Positions 9,582-17,634 of a stretch of 41,508 bases of DNA are shown piece after piece (within the stretch, counting starts at the first letter, position 1; each line of letters begins with the position of its first letter). The position numbers were made by a program, and so were the translations under genes. The stretch covers positions 1-41,508 of the forward strand of contig JALQVI010000008.1 in the NCBI GenBank assembly GCA_023260395.1, in the 5' to 3' direction. The notes beneath the pieces are model-generated. The model saw only the letters and a program-made list of their open reading frames with translations, did no database searches and was not told the origin of the DNA. This stretch comes from Candidatus Nanopelagicales bacterium. Its GTDB lineage: Bacteria > Actinomycetota > Actinomycetes > S36-B12 > UBA5976.

Positions 9582-10949
9582 TTAGACGGCGTCTGAGCGC
9601 GTCGACAAGTTGAATTGATCGACCGTTACTGGTGCCACGCGAGCACGTGAGAACCAGTCTGCCCATTCACGTGGCAGGCAGTTCACGGCGTCGCCAGCAT
9701 CGCTAATTCGAGACAGCATTCCAACTGGTGATTCGTTGAATCGGAAGTTGTTTGATGCGCCGATGATTTCGCCGTTCTTGACGACATAAACTCCGTCGCG
9801 CGTTAAGCCAGTTAGCAACAGCGATTGCGGATCAACTTCGCGGATGTACCACAAGCACGTAATCAACAGTCCGTCGCCCATGCGGGCAGCGAGTTCGTCG
9901 ATTGAACCTGATCCCTGCGCGTCACGAACCTCGATGTTGTCGCTGAGTGGTGTGAATGGCAGTTTGGCTTCGAGTGCGGCATGACGACTGCTGCCTAAGG
10001 CGTTCAATGTTCCATCACGCAAGATTTCAGCGCGTGGTGTGAGAATGCCGGTATCGAAGGAACTCGACATTGATGATGAGCCTAGGTTGACAACATGGTC
10101 GACAGTTTCAAGTCCGCGCAATGCTGGATCAGTAGCAATTGTTAATTTACGTTGCGTCAGTTGTTCGCCAATACGGGTCCCACCGAGAGGATTACTGAAC
10201 ACGCTGCGACCTTCATGTGCTTCACGAGCAGTTGCGCTCCACAACATGTAAATCATGAGGTCTGCCATCGCGCTCGGGGATAGCGTCACTTTGTGCAAGC
10301 CAGGTTCTTGGTCAATGCGATTCTTTTGATGTTCGAGACCACGTAGGACGGTGTCGGCATGTGAAGTAACCATGACATCGCTCAAGGTTGTGCCGGATTG
10401 CCCACTCCAAGCGGAACGCTCGCGGTCTTCACTTTTCGCGCACAATTCAAAGCGAGAGGTCGATTGCGAAAATCGCATTCGAGTACCTGCAGAAGTGGCA
10501 ACCAACATGGTGTCTTGGGCTTGCTCGGCATAGCCGAAGAATTGTCCGTGAGGTAAAACATTTCCCAGCTGGATCGACAAGAAGTCGATACCTTCGTCGG
10601 CCGGTGGAATGACTTCAGAATGAAAGTTGTCGTGCACTGGACCGGTTACTAGGTCCATCGCATCTTGAGCTGGACCAGCGGCTATGGCACTTGCCTTGCT
10701 GGCTTCGACAAGTTTTGCGATGTCTTCGCGATTACGAACTTGGCCGCTTGAGATGCCACTCGCAATGCCATCTGGGGTATCGACAAATGCTGCGATTGAA
10801 AGTGACTGGTCGACGGTGTCGCCGTTGGTTGTTAATGCCGAGTTTGCCCAACGAAGGTTGCGTGCGTTATTAATTTCGCCAATAACTACACCTTTACCGA
10901 CAAGCTCCATCGCAATTTCGACTGCTTCGGACATCTTTATCTGGCTCAT
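9582..10949 (-). CDS. tldE: TldE/PmbA family protein, partner of TldD
   Basis: This 455-residue protein of the TldD/PmbA (U62) superfamily is the non-catalytic TldE (PmbA) type, lacking the HExxxH metal motif found in its partner. Recognisable segments are GVYVVKNGEIIGASNNFRFN and GMLSRISDAGDAV near the C terminus, where PmbA proteins are conserved. TldD and TldE form a heterodimer that cleaves small unfolded peptides or peptide toxins and modified-peptide leaders. It overlaps the upstream tldD by four bases, consistent with coupled synthesis of the two subunits. Confidence 0.9.
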   Translation of the reverse strand: MSQIKMSEAVEIAMELVGKGVVIGEINNARNLRWANSALTTNGDTVDQSLSIAAFVDTPDGIASGISSGQVRNREDIAKLVEASKASAIAAGPAQDAMDLVTGPVHDNFHSEVIPPADEGIDFLSIQLGNVLPHGQFFGYAEQAQDTMLVATSAGTRMRFSQSTSRFELCAKSEDRERSAWSGQSGTTLSDVMVTSHADTVLRGLEHQKNRIDQEPGLHKVTLSPSAMADLMIYMLWSATAREAHEGRSVFSNPLGGTRIGEQLTQRKLTIATDPALRGLETVDHVVNLGSSSMSSSFDTGILTPRAEILRDGTLNALGSSRHAALEAKLPFTPLSDNIEVRDAQGSGSIDELAARMGDGLLITCLWYIREVDPQSLLLTGLTRDGVYVVKNGEIIGASNNFRFNESPVGMLSRISDAGDAVNCLPREWADWFSRARVAPVTVDQFNLSTRSDAV

Positions 10950-12424
10950 GCGGAAGCCTCCTTGCGACCATTAAGGACGTTGATGTTACGAAAGACCGCG
11001 CTTGGGCAGCCGTGGCTTACCGGAGCAACTTGTCCAGGTTGGCCTTTGCCGCAATTCAATGCGCCACCAAGTAAGTATGTGGATGGTCCACCGATGTCCG
11101 TTAACGAACCCCAAAAATCAGGAGTTCGTGATTGGTAAACCACATCTTTCAGCTGACCAACGATCTTTCCATTTTTGATTTCATAAAATCGTTGACCGGT
11201 GAATTGAAAGTTGTAGCGCTGCATATCAATTGACCATGACTTGTCGCCAACAATGTAGATGCCGCGCTCAACACCTACGATGAGGTCCTCAGTGCTGCGA
11301 TCGACTGAGCCGGGCTGCAATGAGACGTTAGGCATGCGTTGGATTGGGGTGTGAAGCGCGGAGTCAGCGAAAGCGCAGCCATTCGAGCGGTCCAGTCCTA
11401 CTTTGGCTGCGATGCTGCGGTCAGTTTGATAGCCGACCAAAGTTCCGTCCTTGATGAGGTCCCATTGCTGTGCTGCGACACCTTCGTCATCCCAAGCAAC
11501 TGTCGACAAGCCAAATTCACTGTTGCGATCGCCGGTAACGTTCACAAGAGGACTGCCGTATTTAAAGTTGCCTAATTTTTCGAGAGTCGCAAACGAGGTT
11601 CCTGCGTAGTTAGCTTCAAAGCCAAGTGCTCGATCGAGTTCAGTTGCGTGGCCAATTGATTCGTGAATAGTTAGCCACAAATTGGTCGGGTCGATAACCA
11701 AATCCCAAACGCCAGCTTCGACTGACGGAGCCTTGACTTTCTCCTCAAGGTAGTCCGGCAAGGCTGCCAGTTCGTGGTCCCAGTCCCAACCTTTGCCAAG
11801 GAGATATTCCCAGCCTCGGCCAGCGGGAGGGGCGCAAGTACGCATGTCATCAAAGCCACCTTCACCAATGTGAATAGCCGTGAGTTGAGCGCTGATTCGG
11901 TCTCGTTCTTGAGTCAGACGATTGCCATTGAGGTCAGCAAAGAACGTTGTGTCTCGACCCATCGCCACATGTGCATCGACGTGATTAACGACTGAAGATT
12001 TAGCGACTCGTGAATTCCAATCTTGGAGAAGTGCGACTACATCATCGTCAGAAACCGCCATTGCATCAATTTCTTTTGGCATGACCCAAGAGGCAGTTCC
12101 GTAATTGGGTTCATCGGCGAGTTCAATTGGTTCATTCATTACGGCCGAACTAATGCGCGCCATTTCAAGCGCACGACGTGCTGCATCTGCGGCGCCTTCG
12201 TGAGTGAGCTCATTTGTTGCTGCGAAGCCCCATGCGCCGTTATGGACGACTCGAACGCTCAATGCGGTCGCGCTGTCACTGGCAATGTTCTCTACGTTGC
12301 CATCGCGAGTAGACACTCCTCGGTTGTCGTGTTGCGCTATTCGAACGTGTGCAACTGACGCGTTTGCGTCGTTAGCGACGGATAGAGCAGACTCGGCGAG
12401 AAAATCGGGCAAATGCGAAGACAT
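10946..12424 (-). CDS. tldD: TldD family metalloprotease subunit
   Basis: This is the catalytic subunit of the TldD/TldE protease, 492 residues. The metal motif HESIGH (H254, E255, H259) is intact, and GGALNCGKGQPGQVAPVSHG at the C terminus contains the cysteine and histidine region conserved in TldD. No peptide-antibiotic or microcin precursor is recognisable next to the pair, so the substrate is unknown. It is transcribed divergently from fabG across only 26 bases, with a leaderless-type promoter in each direction. Confidence 0.92.
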   Translation of the reverse strand: MSSHLPDFLAESALSVANDANASVAHVRIAQHDNRGVSTRDGNVENIASDSATALSVRVVHNGAWGFAATNELTHEGAADAARRALEMARISSAVMNEPIELADEPNYGTASWVMPKEIDAMAVSDDDVVALLQDWNSRVAKSSVVNHVDAHVAMGRDTTFFADLNGNRLTQERDRISAQLTAIHIGEGGFDDMRTCAPPAGRGWEYLLGKGWDWDHELAALPDYLEEKVKAPSVEAGVWDLVIDPTNLWLTIHESIGHATELDRALGFEANYAGTSFATLEKLGNFKYGSPLVNVTGDRNSEFGLSTVAWDDEGVAAQQWDLIKDGTLVGYQTDRSIAAKVGLDRSNGCAFADSALHTPIQRMPNVSLQPGSVDRSTEDLIVGVERGIYIVGDKSWSIDMQRYNFQFTGQRFYEIKNGKIVGQLKDVVYQSRTPDFWGSLTDIGGPSTYLLGGALNCGKGQPGQVAPVSHGCPSAVFRNINVLNGRKEASA

Positions 12425-12431
12425 GAAGTCC

Positions 12432-12437
12432 AGACTA
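12432..12437 (-). promoter_or_regulatory. -10 element TAGTCT, probable leaderless start of tldD
   Basis: TAGTCT on the minus strand is followed by seven bases and the tldD ATG at 12424. The element lies within the 26-base divergent spacer, one base from the fabG -10 on the other strand. Confidence 0.45.
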
Positions 12438-12438
12438 G

Positions 12439-12444
12439 TAGCCT
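12439..12444 (+). promoter_or_regulatory. -10 element TAGCCT, probable leaderless start of fabG
   Basis: TAGCCT is followed by six bases (TAACCC) and the fabG ATG at 12451, the spacing that puts transcription start on the A of ATG. No ribosome binding site is visible. Confidence 0.45.
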
Positions 12445-12450
12445 TAACCC

Positions 12451-13155
12451 ATGGGTCGAGTAGTTCTAGTCACGGGCGGTAACCGAGGAATTGGTCTTGC
12501 GATTGCACGCACATTCCAACAAGCAGGGGACACAGTTGTTGTCACAAGTCGATCGGGTGATCCGATTGATGGTTTGCACGTTGTGAAGTGCGATGTTGGC
12601 AATACCGCCAGCGTTGATGCGGCTTTTGATCAGATCGAAGCTGAAATCGGAACCGTAGAAATTGCCGTTGCCAATGCTGGCATTACTCGTGATGGTCTCA
12701 TCATGCGCATGTCAGATGACGATGTGAACGACGTACTTAACACGAACCTGGTTGGCGCTATACGTGTCGCTCGACGTGCAAGCCGGGCCATGATGAAGGC
12801 ACGTACCGGTCGACTCATTTTCATCTCCAGTGTTGTTGGACTTATGGGTTCAGCCGGTCAGGTGAACTATTCAGCGTCTAAGTCTGGCTTGGTCGGTGCT
12901 GCGCGCTCGCTAGCCCGTGAACTTGGATCACGTGGGATCACGGCAAATGTGATTGCTCCTGGATTTGTAGATACGGACATGACCGCCGAGCTCTCCGAAG
13001 ATCGTCGAAATGAAATTGTCAGCAATGTACCCCTCGGACGTTATGCCTCACCGCAGGAAATTGCTGATGTTGCACTATTTATGGCTTCTCCGGCCGCTGG
13101 ATACATCACGGGTGCTGTCATTCCCGTAGATGGCGGCCTTGGTATGGGACACTAG
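12451..13155 (+). CDS. fabG: 3-oxoacyl-ACP reductase FabG (SDR family)
   Basis: This NADPH-dependent reductase of the second step of fatty-acid elongation is 234 residues long, an SDR of normal length. It has the nucleotide-binding TGGNRGIG (8-15), NAG at 75-77, the catalytic Ser near 127, and Y140-x3-K144 in NYSASK, followed by ITANVIAPGFVDTDMT. The order fabG then an enoyl reductase seven bases downstream matches the mycobacterial mabA-inhA pair, which supports a role in the FASII pathway rather than as a general dehydrogenase. Confidence 0.9.
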   Translation: MGRVVLVTGGNRGIGLAIARTFQQAGDTVVVTSRSGDPIDGLHVVKCDVGNTASVDAAFDQIEAEIGTVEIAVANAGITRDGLIMRMSDDDVNDVLNTNLVGAIRVARRASRAMMKARTGRLIFISSVVGLMGSAGQVNYSASKSGLVGAARSLARELGSRGITANVIAPGFVDTDMTAELSEDRRNEIVSNVPLGRYASPQEIADVALFMASPAAGYITGAVIPVDGGLGMGH

Positions 13156-13162
13156 GACGATT

Positions 13163-13936
13163 ATGGGCATTCTCGAAGGCAAGAACATCCTCGTTACTGG
13201 CGTTCTGACGGACTCGTCAATCGCATTTCACGTTGCACGTCTGGCTCAGGAACAGGGCGCAAATGTCGTACTGTCATCGTTTGGTCGTGCCGCTGGCATC
13301 ACCAAGCGCATCTCGCAACGTTTGCCAAATGAAGTCCCAATTGTTCAGCTTGATGTCACAAACAAGGACGATCTAGCGAACCTTGCAGCAGCAGTAGGCG
13401 AGCACGTTCCACATCTCGACGGCGTACTGCATTCCATCGCGTTCGCACCAGAGGCAGCACTTGGTGGCAACTTCCTGAATACCGAGTGGGAAGACGTTAA
13501 GGTCGCTCTGGAAATTTCAGCTTTCTCACTGAAGTCACTTGCAATGGCTTGTCTGCCATTGATGGAGGGTCGCAACGCTCAAGTCCTTGGACTTGATTTC
13601 GATGCCACTGTGACATGGCCGTTCTATGACTGGATGGGCGTTTCGAAAGCTGCTCTCGAGTCAACATGCCGCTATTTAGCTCGCGATCTGGGTCCTAAGG
13701 GCGTCAAGGTGAATTTGGTTGCCGCCGGCCCACTCTTTACAACTGCAGCCAAGGGCATTCCGGGTTTCGATACTTTCGGTCCAATGTGGCAGCGACGTGC
13801 ACCGATTGGATGGGACACCAGCGATTGTGTGCCTACCGCAAAGGCTTGCGTTGCGTTGTTTAGTGACTGGTTCCCAGCTACCACGGGTGAAGTGATTCAC
13901 GTCGATGGTGGGGTTCATTCACAGGGTGGTCCCTGA
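13163..13936 (+). CDS. fabI: Enoyl-ACP reductase FabI/InhA
   Basis: This is an NADH-dependent enoyl-ACP reductase, the last reductive step of fatty-acid elongation. The 257-residue protein has GKNILVTGVLTDSSIAFHVA at the N terminus, typical of FabI/InhA, and the active-site pair Y155-x6-K162 in FYDWMGVSK, equivalent to InhA Y158 and K165. The start at 13163 (MGILEGKN) has AGGA upstream and fits homology; an in-frame ATG at 13130 inside fabG would add 11 unrelated residues. It ends one base before the convergent serB. Confidence 0.93.
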   Translation: MGILEGKNILVTGVLTDSSIAFHVARLAQEQGANVVLSSFGRAAGITKRISQRLPNEVPIVQLDVTNKDDLANLAAAVGEHVPHLDGVLHSIAFAPEAALGGNFLNTEWEDVKVALEISAFSLKSLAMACLPLMEGRNAQVLGLDFDATVTWPFYDWMGVSKAALESTCRYLARDLGPKGVKVNLVAAGPLFTTAAKGIPGFDTFGPMWQRRAPIGWDTSDCVPTAKACVALFSDWFPATTGEVIHVDGGVHSQGGP

Positions 13937-13937
13937 T

Positions 13938-15140
13938 CTAGACCGGCGGCCTTCGGTGCGGTGACGAATCGAAGGCTTCGCTTCGTTCAATGTGCTCGCG
14001 TGGGATCCCCATTACGTATAAGACTGTGTCCAAATAAGGAACGTTAACCGACGCGTAAGCGGCGTCGCGAACGTAGGGTTTCGCGTTAAACGCGATACCT
14101 AGTGCAGCGGCATTCAGCATGTCTAAATCATTTGCGCCATCACCGATAGCAATTGTTCGGCTCAGTGGGATGTCGTATTGTTCGGCAAATTCTTTGAGTG
14201 CTTGAGCTTTAGCGGCTCGATCGATGATCGGGCCGGAAAGATTGCCGGTCAACTTTCCGTCCTTGATTTCCAGTTGGTTGGCGCGCACATTCACGACGCC
14301 TAACTTATGTGCGAGTGGTCCAACTACTTCGAGGAATCCGCCGCTGACTAATGCGACCTGAAATCCAATTTTGTGAAGAGTGCGAGCGAGCGTTGCAGCT
14401 CCGGGAGTCAGTGTGATTTGTGATTGAACTGTGTTGAGGACTTCCTCGTTAAGTCCAGCCAGCATGGCAACTCGTGCTCGCAGCGATTGTTCGAAATCAA
14501 GTTCACCATTCATCGCACGATGGGTAATCTCGGCTACTTCGGTTTCCACGCCTGCATGTGCCGCGAGAAGCTCGATGACTTCTTCTTGGATGAATGTGGA
14601 GTCCACATCCATGACGACAAGGTGGATTCCGCGTCGATCAAGTCCAGCTTCTTGAACTGCGATGTCTATTTCATTTGTGCGTGCAATCGCCGTGAGACGA
14701 TCACGCAAAGTTCTCTTTTCAACGCCGCCGACCTCGAATTCAACTGCAGTCACGGGATACATAGCCACCTGGCGAATGCGGTCGATGTTGCCACCAGCAA
14801 CGGCAATTTCCGAGGTAATTGCACCAATTGATTTCGGGGTGAGAGGGCTACCTAAAACAGTGACGACTAGTCGTTCGCGATAGTGTTCCAAGTCGGAGTT
14901 AAGAATGTAGCGATGACTGATGGCCATTTGGCGTGAATTCGCATAGTCGTTCGCGATACCCAAGGCACCGTGCAACGCTTCATCGTCGCCAGCCAACACA
15001 ATTCCTAGAACGAGGTGTCCTTGGAGCACAATTTGTTCTAGTTGTTTGACGGTTACGCTGGCATCTTCGAGTGCGTTGGACATGCCGGCGGTCACACCGG
15101 GTTGGTCATCTCCACTAATAGTGAGAACCAAAACCTGCAT
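13938..15140 (-). CDS. serB: Phosphoserine phosphatase SerB with N-terminal ACT domains
   Basis: SerB hydrolyses phosphoserine in the last step of serine synthesis. The 400-residue protein has two ACT-like regulatory domains (about 1-75 and 90-165) and a HAD phosphatase domain with the nucleophile motif DVDST (D178, D180), SGGFLEVVGPLA and GDGANDLDML. This layout is like mycobacterial SerB2, whose ACT domains bind serine. The start at 15140 (MQVLVLTISGDDQPG) was chosen over an in-frame upstream start at 15194, because the ACT domain begins there, the longer form overlaps the upstream gene, and a -10-like hexamer lies seven bases upstream. Confidence 0.92.
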   Translation of the reverse strand: MQVLVLTISGDDQPGVTAGMSNALEDASVTVKQLEQIVLQGHLVLGIVLAGDDEALHGALGIANDYANSRQMAISHRYILNSDLEHYRERLVVTVLGSPLTPKSIGAITSEIAVAGGNIDRIRQVAMYPVTAVEFEVGGVEKRTLRDRLTAIARTNEIDIAVQEAGLDRRGIHLVVMDVDSTFIQEEVIELLAAHAGVETEVAEITHRAMNGELDFEQSLRARVAMLAGLNEEVLNTVQSQITLTPGAATLARTLHKIGFQVALVSGGFLEVVGPLAHKLGVVNVRANQLEIKDGKLTGNLSGPIIDRAAKAQALKEFAEQYDIPLSRTIAIGDGANDLDMLNAAALGIAFNAKPYVRDAAYASVNVPYLDTVLYVMGIPREHIERSEAFDSSPHRRPPV

Positions 15141-15147
15141 GTGTTCA

Positions 15148-15153
15148 ACACTA
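15148..15153 (-). promoter_or_regulatory. -10 element TAGTGT, possible leaderless start of serB
   Basis: TAGTGT on the minus strand is followed by seven bases and the serB ATG at 15140. Its first three bases are the TAG stop of the upstream hypothetical gene, so coding and promoter functions would share bases. No Shine-Dalgarno sequence is visible. Confidence 0.35.
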
Positions 15154-15723
15154 GGCGGTAGAGGCGATAGAGCACATGAAGTCGATGCAGGCATTTTCGA
15201 GTCGCGTCAAAGTTTCAATTCGAACAACATCTTGGCTTCGGCTTGAAATAGCCACCGAGTGTGTGCGGGCATAATGCGCAGCTACTCGCGTGCGAAGAGC
15301 GTTGTGAAAAGCGGTGTAATCGCGTACCGAAATGTTTGGCAAATGTTGATGCTCAAGTTCATCGAGCGCCTCGTCAACTTCGGTGCGTGAGCCGGAAATG
15401 TCTAAAGCGGTGAGTTGGTCGGCGCTTTCTGAAATGGCGTCCAAGAAAACTTGTCGATGGTGTGTCATGTCGGGAAAGGCCAAAGTGTTTTCGCGATTGA
15501 CATACTCCCACTGACCGCCTGGATTCTGCTTCAGAATCCAGGTTCGGCTGAGGGCGACTTCACGGGGAGTTGCGATTGCATACTCGGCCGCTGCCGGCAG
15601 TTGCAGAGCCTGATTTGTTAGCGTTTCCAGGGCATTTCTGGCATCTGAGTCCGTGATGTCACCGCGGATCCAGGCGTTCAGCCAAAATGCGAGCAGGGCA
15701 GATGTCGGAATGGGTATCTGCAC
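15151..15723 (-). CDS. Hypothetical protein upstream of serB
   Basis: I do not recognise a family for this 190-residue protein. It looks soluble, with no signal peptide, membrane segment or cysteine motif (one Cys near the C terminus). It is acidic and mostly helical in appearance, with an N-terminal AFWLNAWIRGDITDSDARNA segment and a conserved-looking LSRTWILKQNPGGQWEYV stretch. The start is GTG at 15723, backed by an excellent AGGAGG a few bases upstream; longer in-frame starts up to 15924 run into the divergent ABC gene and are rejected. It sits in an unbroken block with serB, eleven bases away, so co-expression is likely. Confidence 0.75.
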   Translation of the reverse strand: MQIPIPTSALLAFWLNAWIRGDITDSDARNALETLTNQALQLPAAAEYAIATPREVALSRTWILKQNPGGQWEYVNRENTLAFPDMTHHRQVFLDAISESADQLTALDISGSRTEVDEALDELEHQHLPNISVRDYTAFHNALRTRVAAHYARTHSVAISSRSQDVVRIETLTRLENACIDFMCSIASTA

Positions 15724-15747
15724 CGCTACCTCCTGGACTCTGCAAGA

Positions 15748-15753
15748 TAGATT
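15748..15753 (+). promoter_or_regulatory. -10 element TAGATT, probable leaderless start of ABC ATPase gene
   Basis: TAGATT is followed by six bases and the GTG start at 15760, in the 36-base divergent spacer. No ribosome binding site lies in front of this GTG, while the opposite gene has a strong one. Confidence 0.45.
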
Positions 15754-15759
15754 ACTGCT

Positions 15760-16572
15760 GTGACTAGTGTTCTTGCGTTCGACGATGTCACAGTCGTGCG
15801 CGGGGAAAAACAGATTCTTTCCGATGTCACTTGGCGCGTCAACGAAGGCGAACGTTGGGTCATCATGGGTCCTAATGGCGCCGGCAAAACGACGTTGATG
15901 CAAATCTGTTCGGGATACATGCATCCGACTCGTGGTCGCGCAACTGTTTTAGGCGAGACACTTGGAAAAACAAATGTCCGCGAGCTGCGCACCCGAATTG
16001 GAATTAGTAGTGCTGCTACCGCAAGTTTGTTGCCTCCGGAAGAGACAGTTTTCGATGCAATTCTGACAGCGGCACACGGGGTGAATGGTCGCTGGCGAGA
16101 AGTTTATGAAGCCGTTGATCGCAACCGCGCATCCGAAATGATTGGGCAATGGGGTTTAGAGCGACTTGTTGAAAGGCGCGTGGGTACTCTCTCTGAGGGT
16201 GAACGCAAGCGAGTTCAGATTGCTCGTGCTTTGATGGCAGATCCAGAACTGCTGATTTTGGACGAACCGGCTGCTGGTTTGGATGTAGCCGGACGCGAAG
16301 ATCTCGTCGGTCGACTTGGCCTGTTAGCCGAAGATCCAATGAGTCCAAGTTTGATTCTGGTTACGCACCACGTCGAAGAGATTCCATCCAATTTCTCTCA
16401 TGCTTTGTTGCTTTCACAAGGTGGGGTAAGTGCTGTCGGATTAGTTAATGACGTCATCGCAAGCGAACCAATGAGTACGGCATTTGGGGTCAGGCTCACG
16501 GTAGAGCGTGCAGATGATCGTTGGTACGCCCACGGATTTAAGCCAAGTCGAGGCCGACGCGCGCTAGCATGA
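15760..16572 (+). CDS. ABC transporter ATP-binding protein
   Basis: This is a 270-residue single ABC ATPase domain with Walker A GPNGAGKTT (about 36-44), signature LSEGERKRVQIARA and Walker B LLILDEPAAGLD, followed by the His-loop VTHHVEEI. No permease gene is adjacent, so it is either an orphan ATPase working with a distant permease or has a non-transport role. Its signature and VEEIPSNFSHALLL region resemble the YlmA/ModF-like group of stand-alone ATPases. An ABC ATPase divergent from a serB block is a recurrent actinobacterial arrangement as far as I recall. Confidence 0.85.
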   Translation: MTSVLAFDDVTVVRGEKQILSDVTWRVNEGERWVIMGPNGAGKTTLMQICSGYMHPTRGRATVLGETLGKTNVRELRTRIGISSAATASLLPPEETVFDAILTAAHGVNGRWREVYEAVDRNRASEMIGQWGLERLVERRVGTLSEGERKRVQIARALMADPELLILDEPAAGLDVAGREDLVGRLGLLAEDPMSPSLILVTHHVEEIPSNFSHALLLSQGGVSAVGLVNDVIASEPMSTAFGVRLTVERADDRWYAHGFKPSRGRRALA

Positions 16573-16618
16573 GACGAAACGCAAGTACGTTGCGTTGCTA
16601 AGAGTCATGCGAGGCGTA

Positions 16619-17155
16619 ATGACTGATATCACTGACCACATTGCATCGTGGCTTGGTTCTGATGAACTGGAACAAGCTCGTGAACGACTGCCGATGGTGT
16701 ACATCGATGCGGTTCCAGTTCGAGTTGACGATCATGGTCGAGTTACTCAAATTGGTCTGCTATTGCGAGGTCGTCCAGATGGGTCGATTAGTCGCGCGGT
16801 TATTTCGGGGCGAGTCCTATACGGAGAGCGACTACGAGATGCCATCATGCGTCACATCGAAAAAGACTTGGGTCCAATGGCTTTCCCGCAAATCCCAAGC
16901 AATCCTGCGCCGTTCACGGTTGCCGAGTATTTTCCTGATCCAGAAGTTTCTGGATTTCATGATCCTAGGCAGCATGCTGTTTCGTTGGTGTACGTCGTCC
17001 CAATCAAAGGTGAATGCCAACCAAGTCAAGATGCTCTCGATTTAGTTTGGGTGACCCCGCAAGAAGCCGTCAGTCACAATGTTCGTGCCGAGATGACTGG
17101 CGGGCAGGATCTGTTGGTTCGTTTGGCGTTGGCGCATGTTGGGCAGTTGCCGTAA
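16619..17155 (+). CDS. DUF4916-type NUDIX protein with degenerate Nudix box
   Basis: The 178-residue protein has a NUDIX fold of the DUF4916 kind. The Nudix box region reads GRVLYGE (G-x5-E intact) then RLRDAIMRHIEKDLG, so the canonical REUxEE metal-binding glutamates are replaced by R-H-I-E-K-D. It probably does not hydrolyse nucleotides by the classical mechanism and may bind a ligand or use another site. The start ATG at 16619 has GCGAGG four bases upstream; in-frame starts at 16595 and 16607 would add up to eight residues. The next gene, a NUDIX protein with an intact box, begins two bases after its stop. Confidence 0.78.
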   Translation: MTDITDHIASWLGSDELEQARERLPMVYIDAVPVRVDDHGRVTQIGLLLRGRPDGSISRAVISGRVLYGERLRDAIMRHIEKDLGPMAFPQIPSNPAPFTVAEYFPDPEVSGFHDPRQHAVSLVYVVPIKGECQPSQDALDLVWVTPQEAVSHNVRAEMTGGQDLLVRLALAHVGQLP

Positions 17156-17157
17156 CC

Positions 17158-17634
17158 GTGGCTGAACGTGATGGTGATGGCTGGGTCCATTGTGACTGTG
17201 GTGCCAAACATTGGGGTGTGAATGGTGCTGCTGGCATTCTGCTCGTTGATGTAGAGCATGATGTTGCGTTGCTTCAGTTGCGGGCCGAATGGACTCATGG
17301 TGGGCAAACCTGGGGAATCCCTGGAGGTGCACGAGATTCTCACGAGAGTGCAGTTCAAGCAGCAATTCGCGAGCTCGAAGAAGAGTTGAAAATCACGCAT
17401 GATCTCGTTGATGTAATTCACGATGTCTTGCTGACTGACCACGGCACCTGGAGTTATCACACTGTGATCGGGTTGTTGGGCTCAACGGCCGCGCTTGAAG
17501 TTAATGAAGAATCTGTTGAAGCGCGGTGGATTTCAATCGAGGAGATCCATGGCTTCGATTTGCATCCAGGTCTTGCAGAAGTGTGGCCCGAGCTAAAGCG
17601 TCAATTACGCGAGGTTATCGACGCGCGGCAATAA
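17158..17634 (+). CDS. NUDIX hydrolase with intact Nudix box
   Basis: This 158-residue NUDIX hydrolase has a canonical box: GARDSHE then SAVQAAIRELEEEL, which gives G-x5-E-x7-R-E-L-E-E-E. The N-terminal WVHCDCGAKHWGVNGAAGIL carries a Cys-x-Cys plus His cluster seen in many actinobacterial NUDIX proteins ahead of the catalytic domain. The substrate is unknown; NUDIX enzymes cleave nucleoside diphosphates linked to other groups. The start is GTG at 17158, two bases after the previous stop. The tandem of degenerate and active NUDIX genes suggests they work together, which is inference. The 3' end overlaps trmB by 20 bases. Confidence 0.85.
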   Translation: MAERDGDGWVHCDCGAKHWGVNGAAGILLVDVEHDVALLQLRAEWTHGGQTWGIPGGARDSHESAVQAAIRELEEELKITHDLVDVIHDVLLTDHGTWSYHTVIGLLGSTAALEVNEESVEARWISIEEIHGFDLHPGLAEVWPELKRQLREVIDARQ

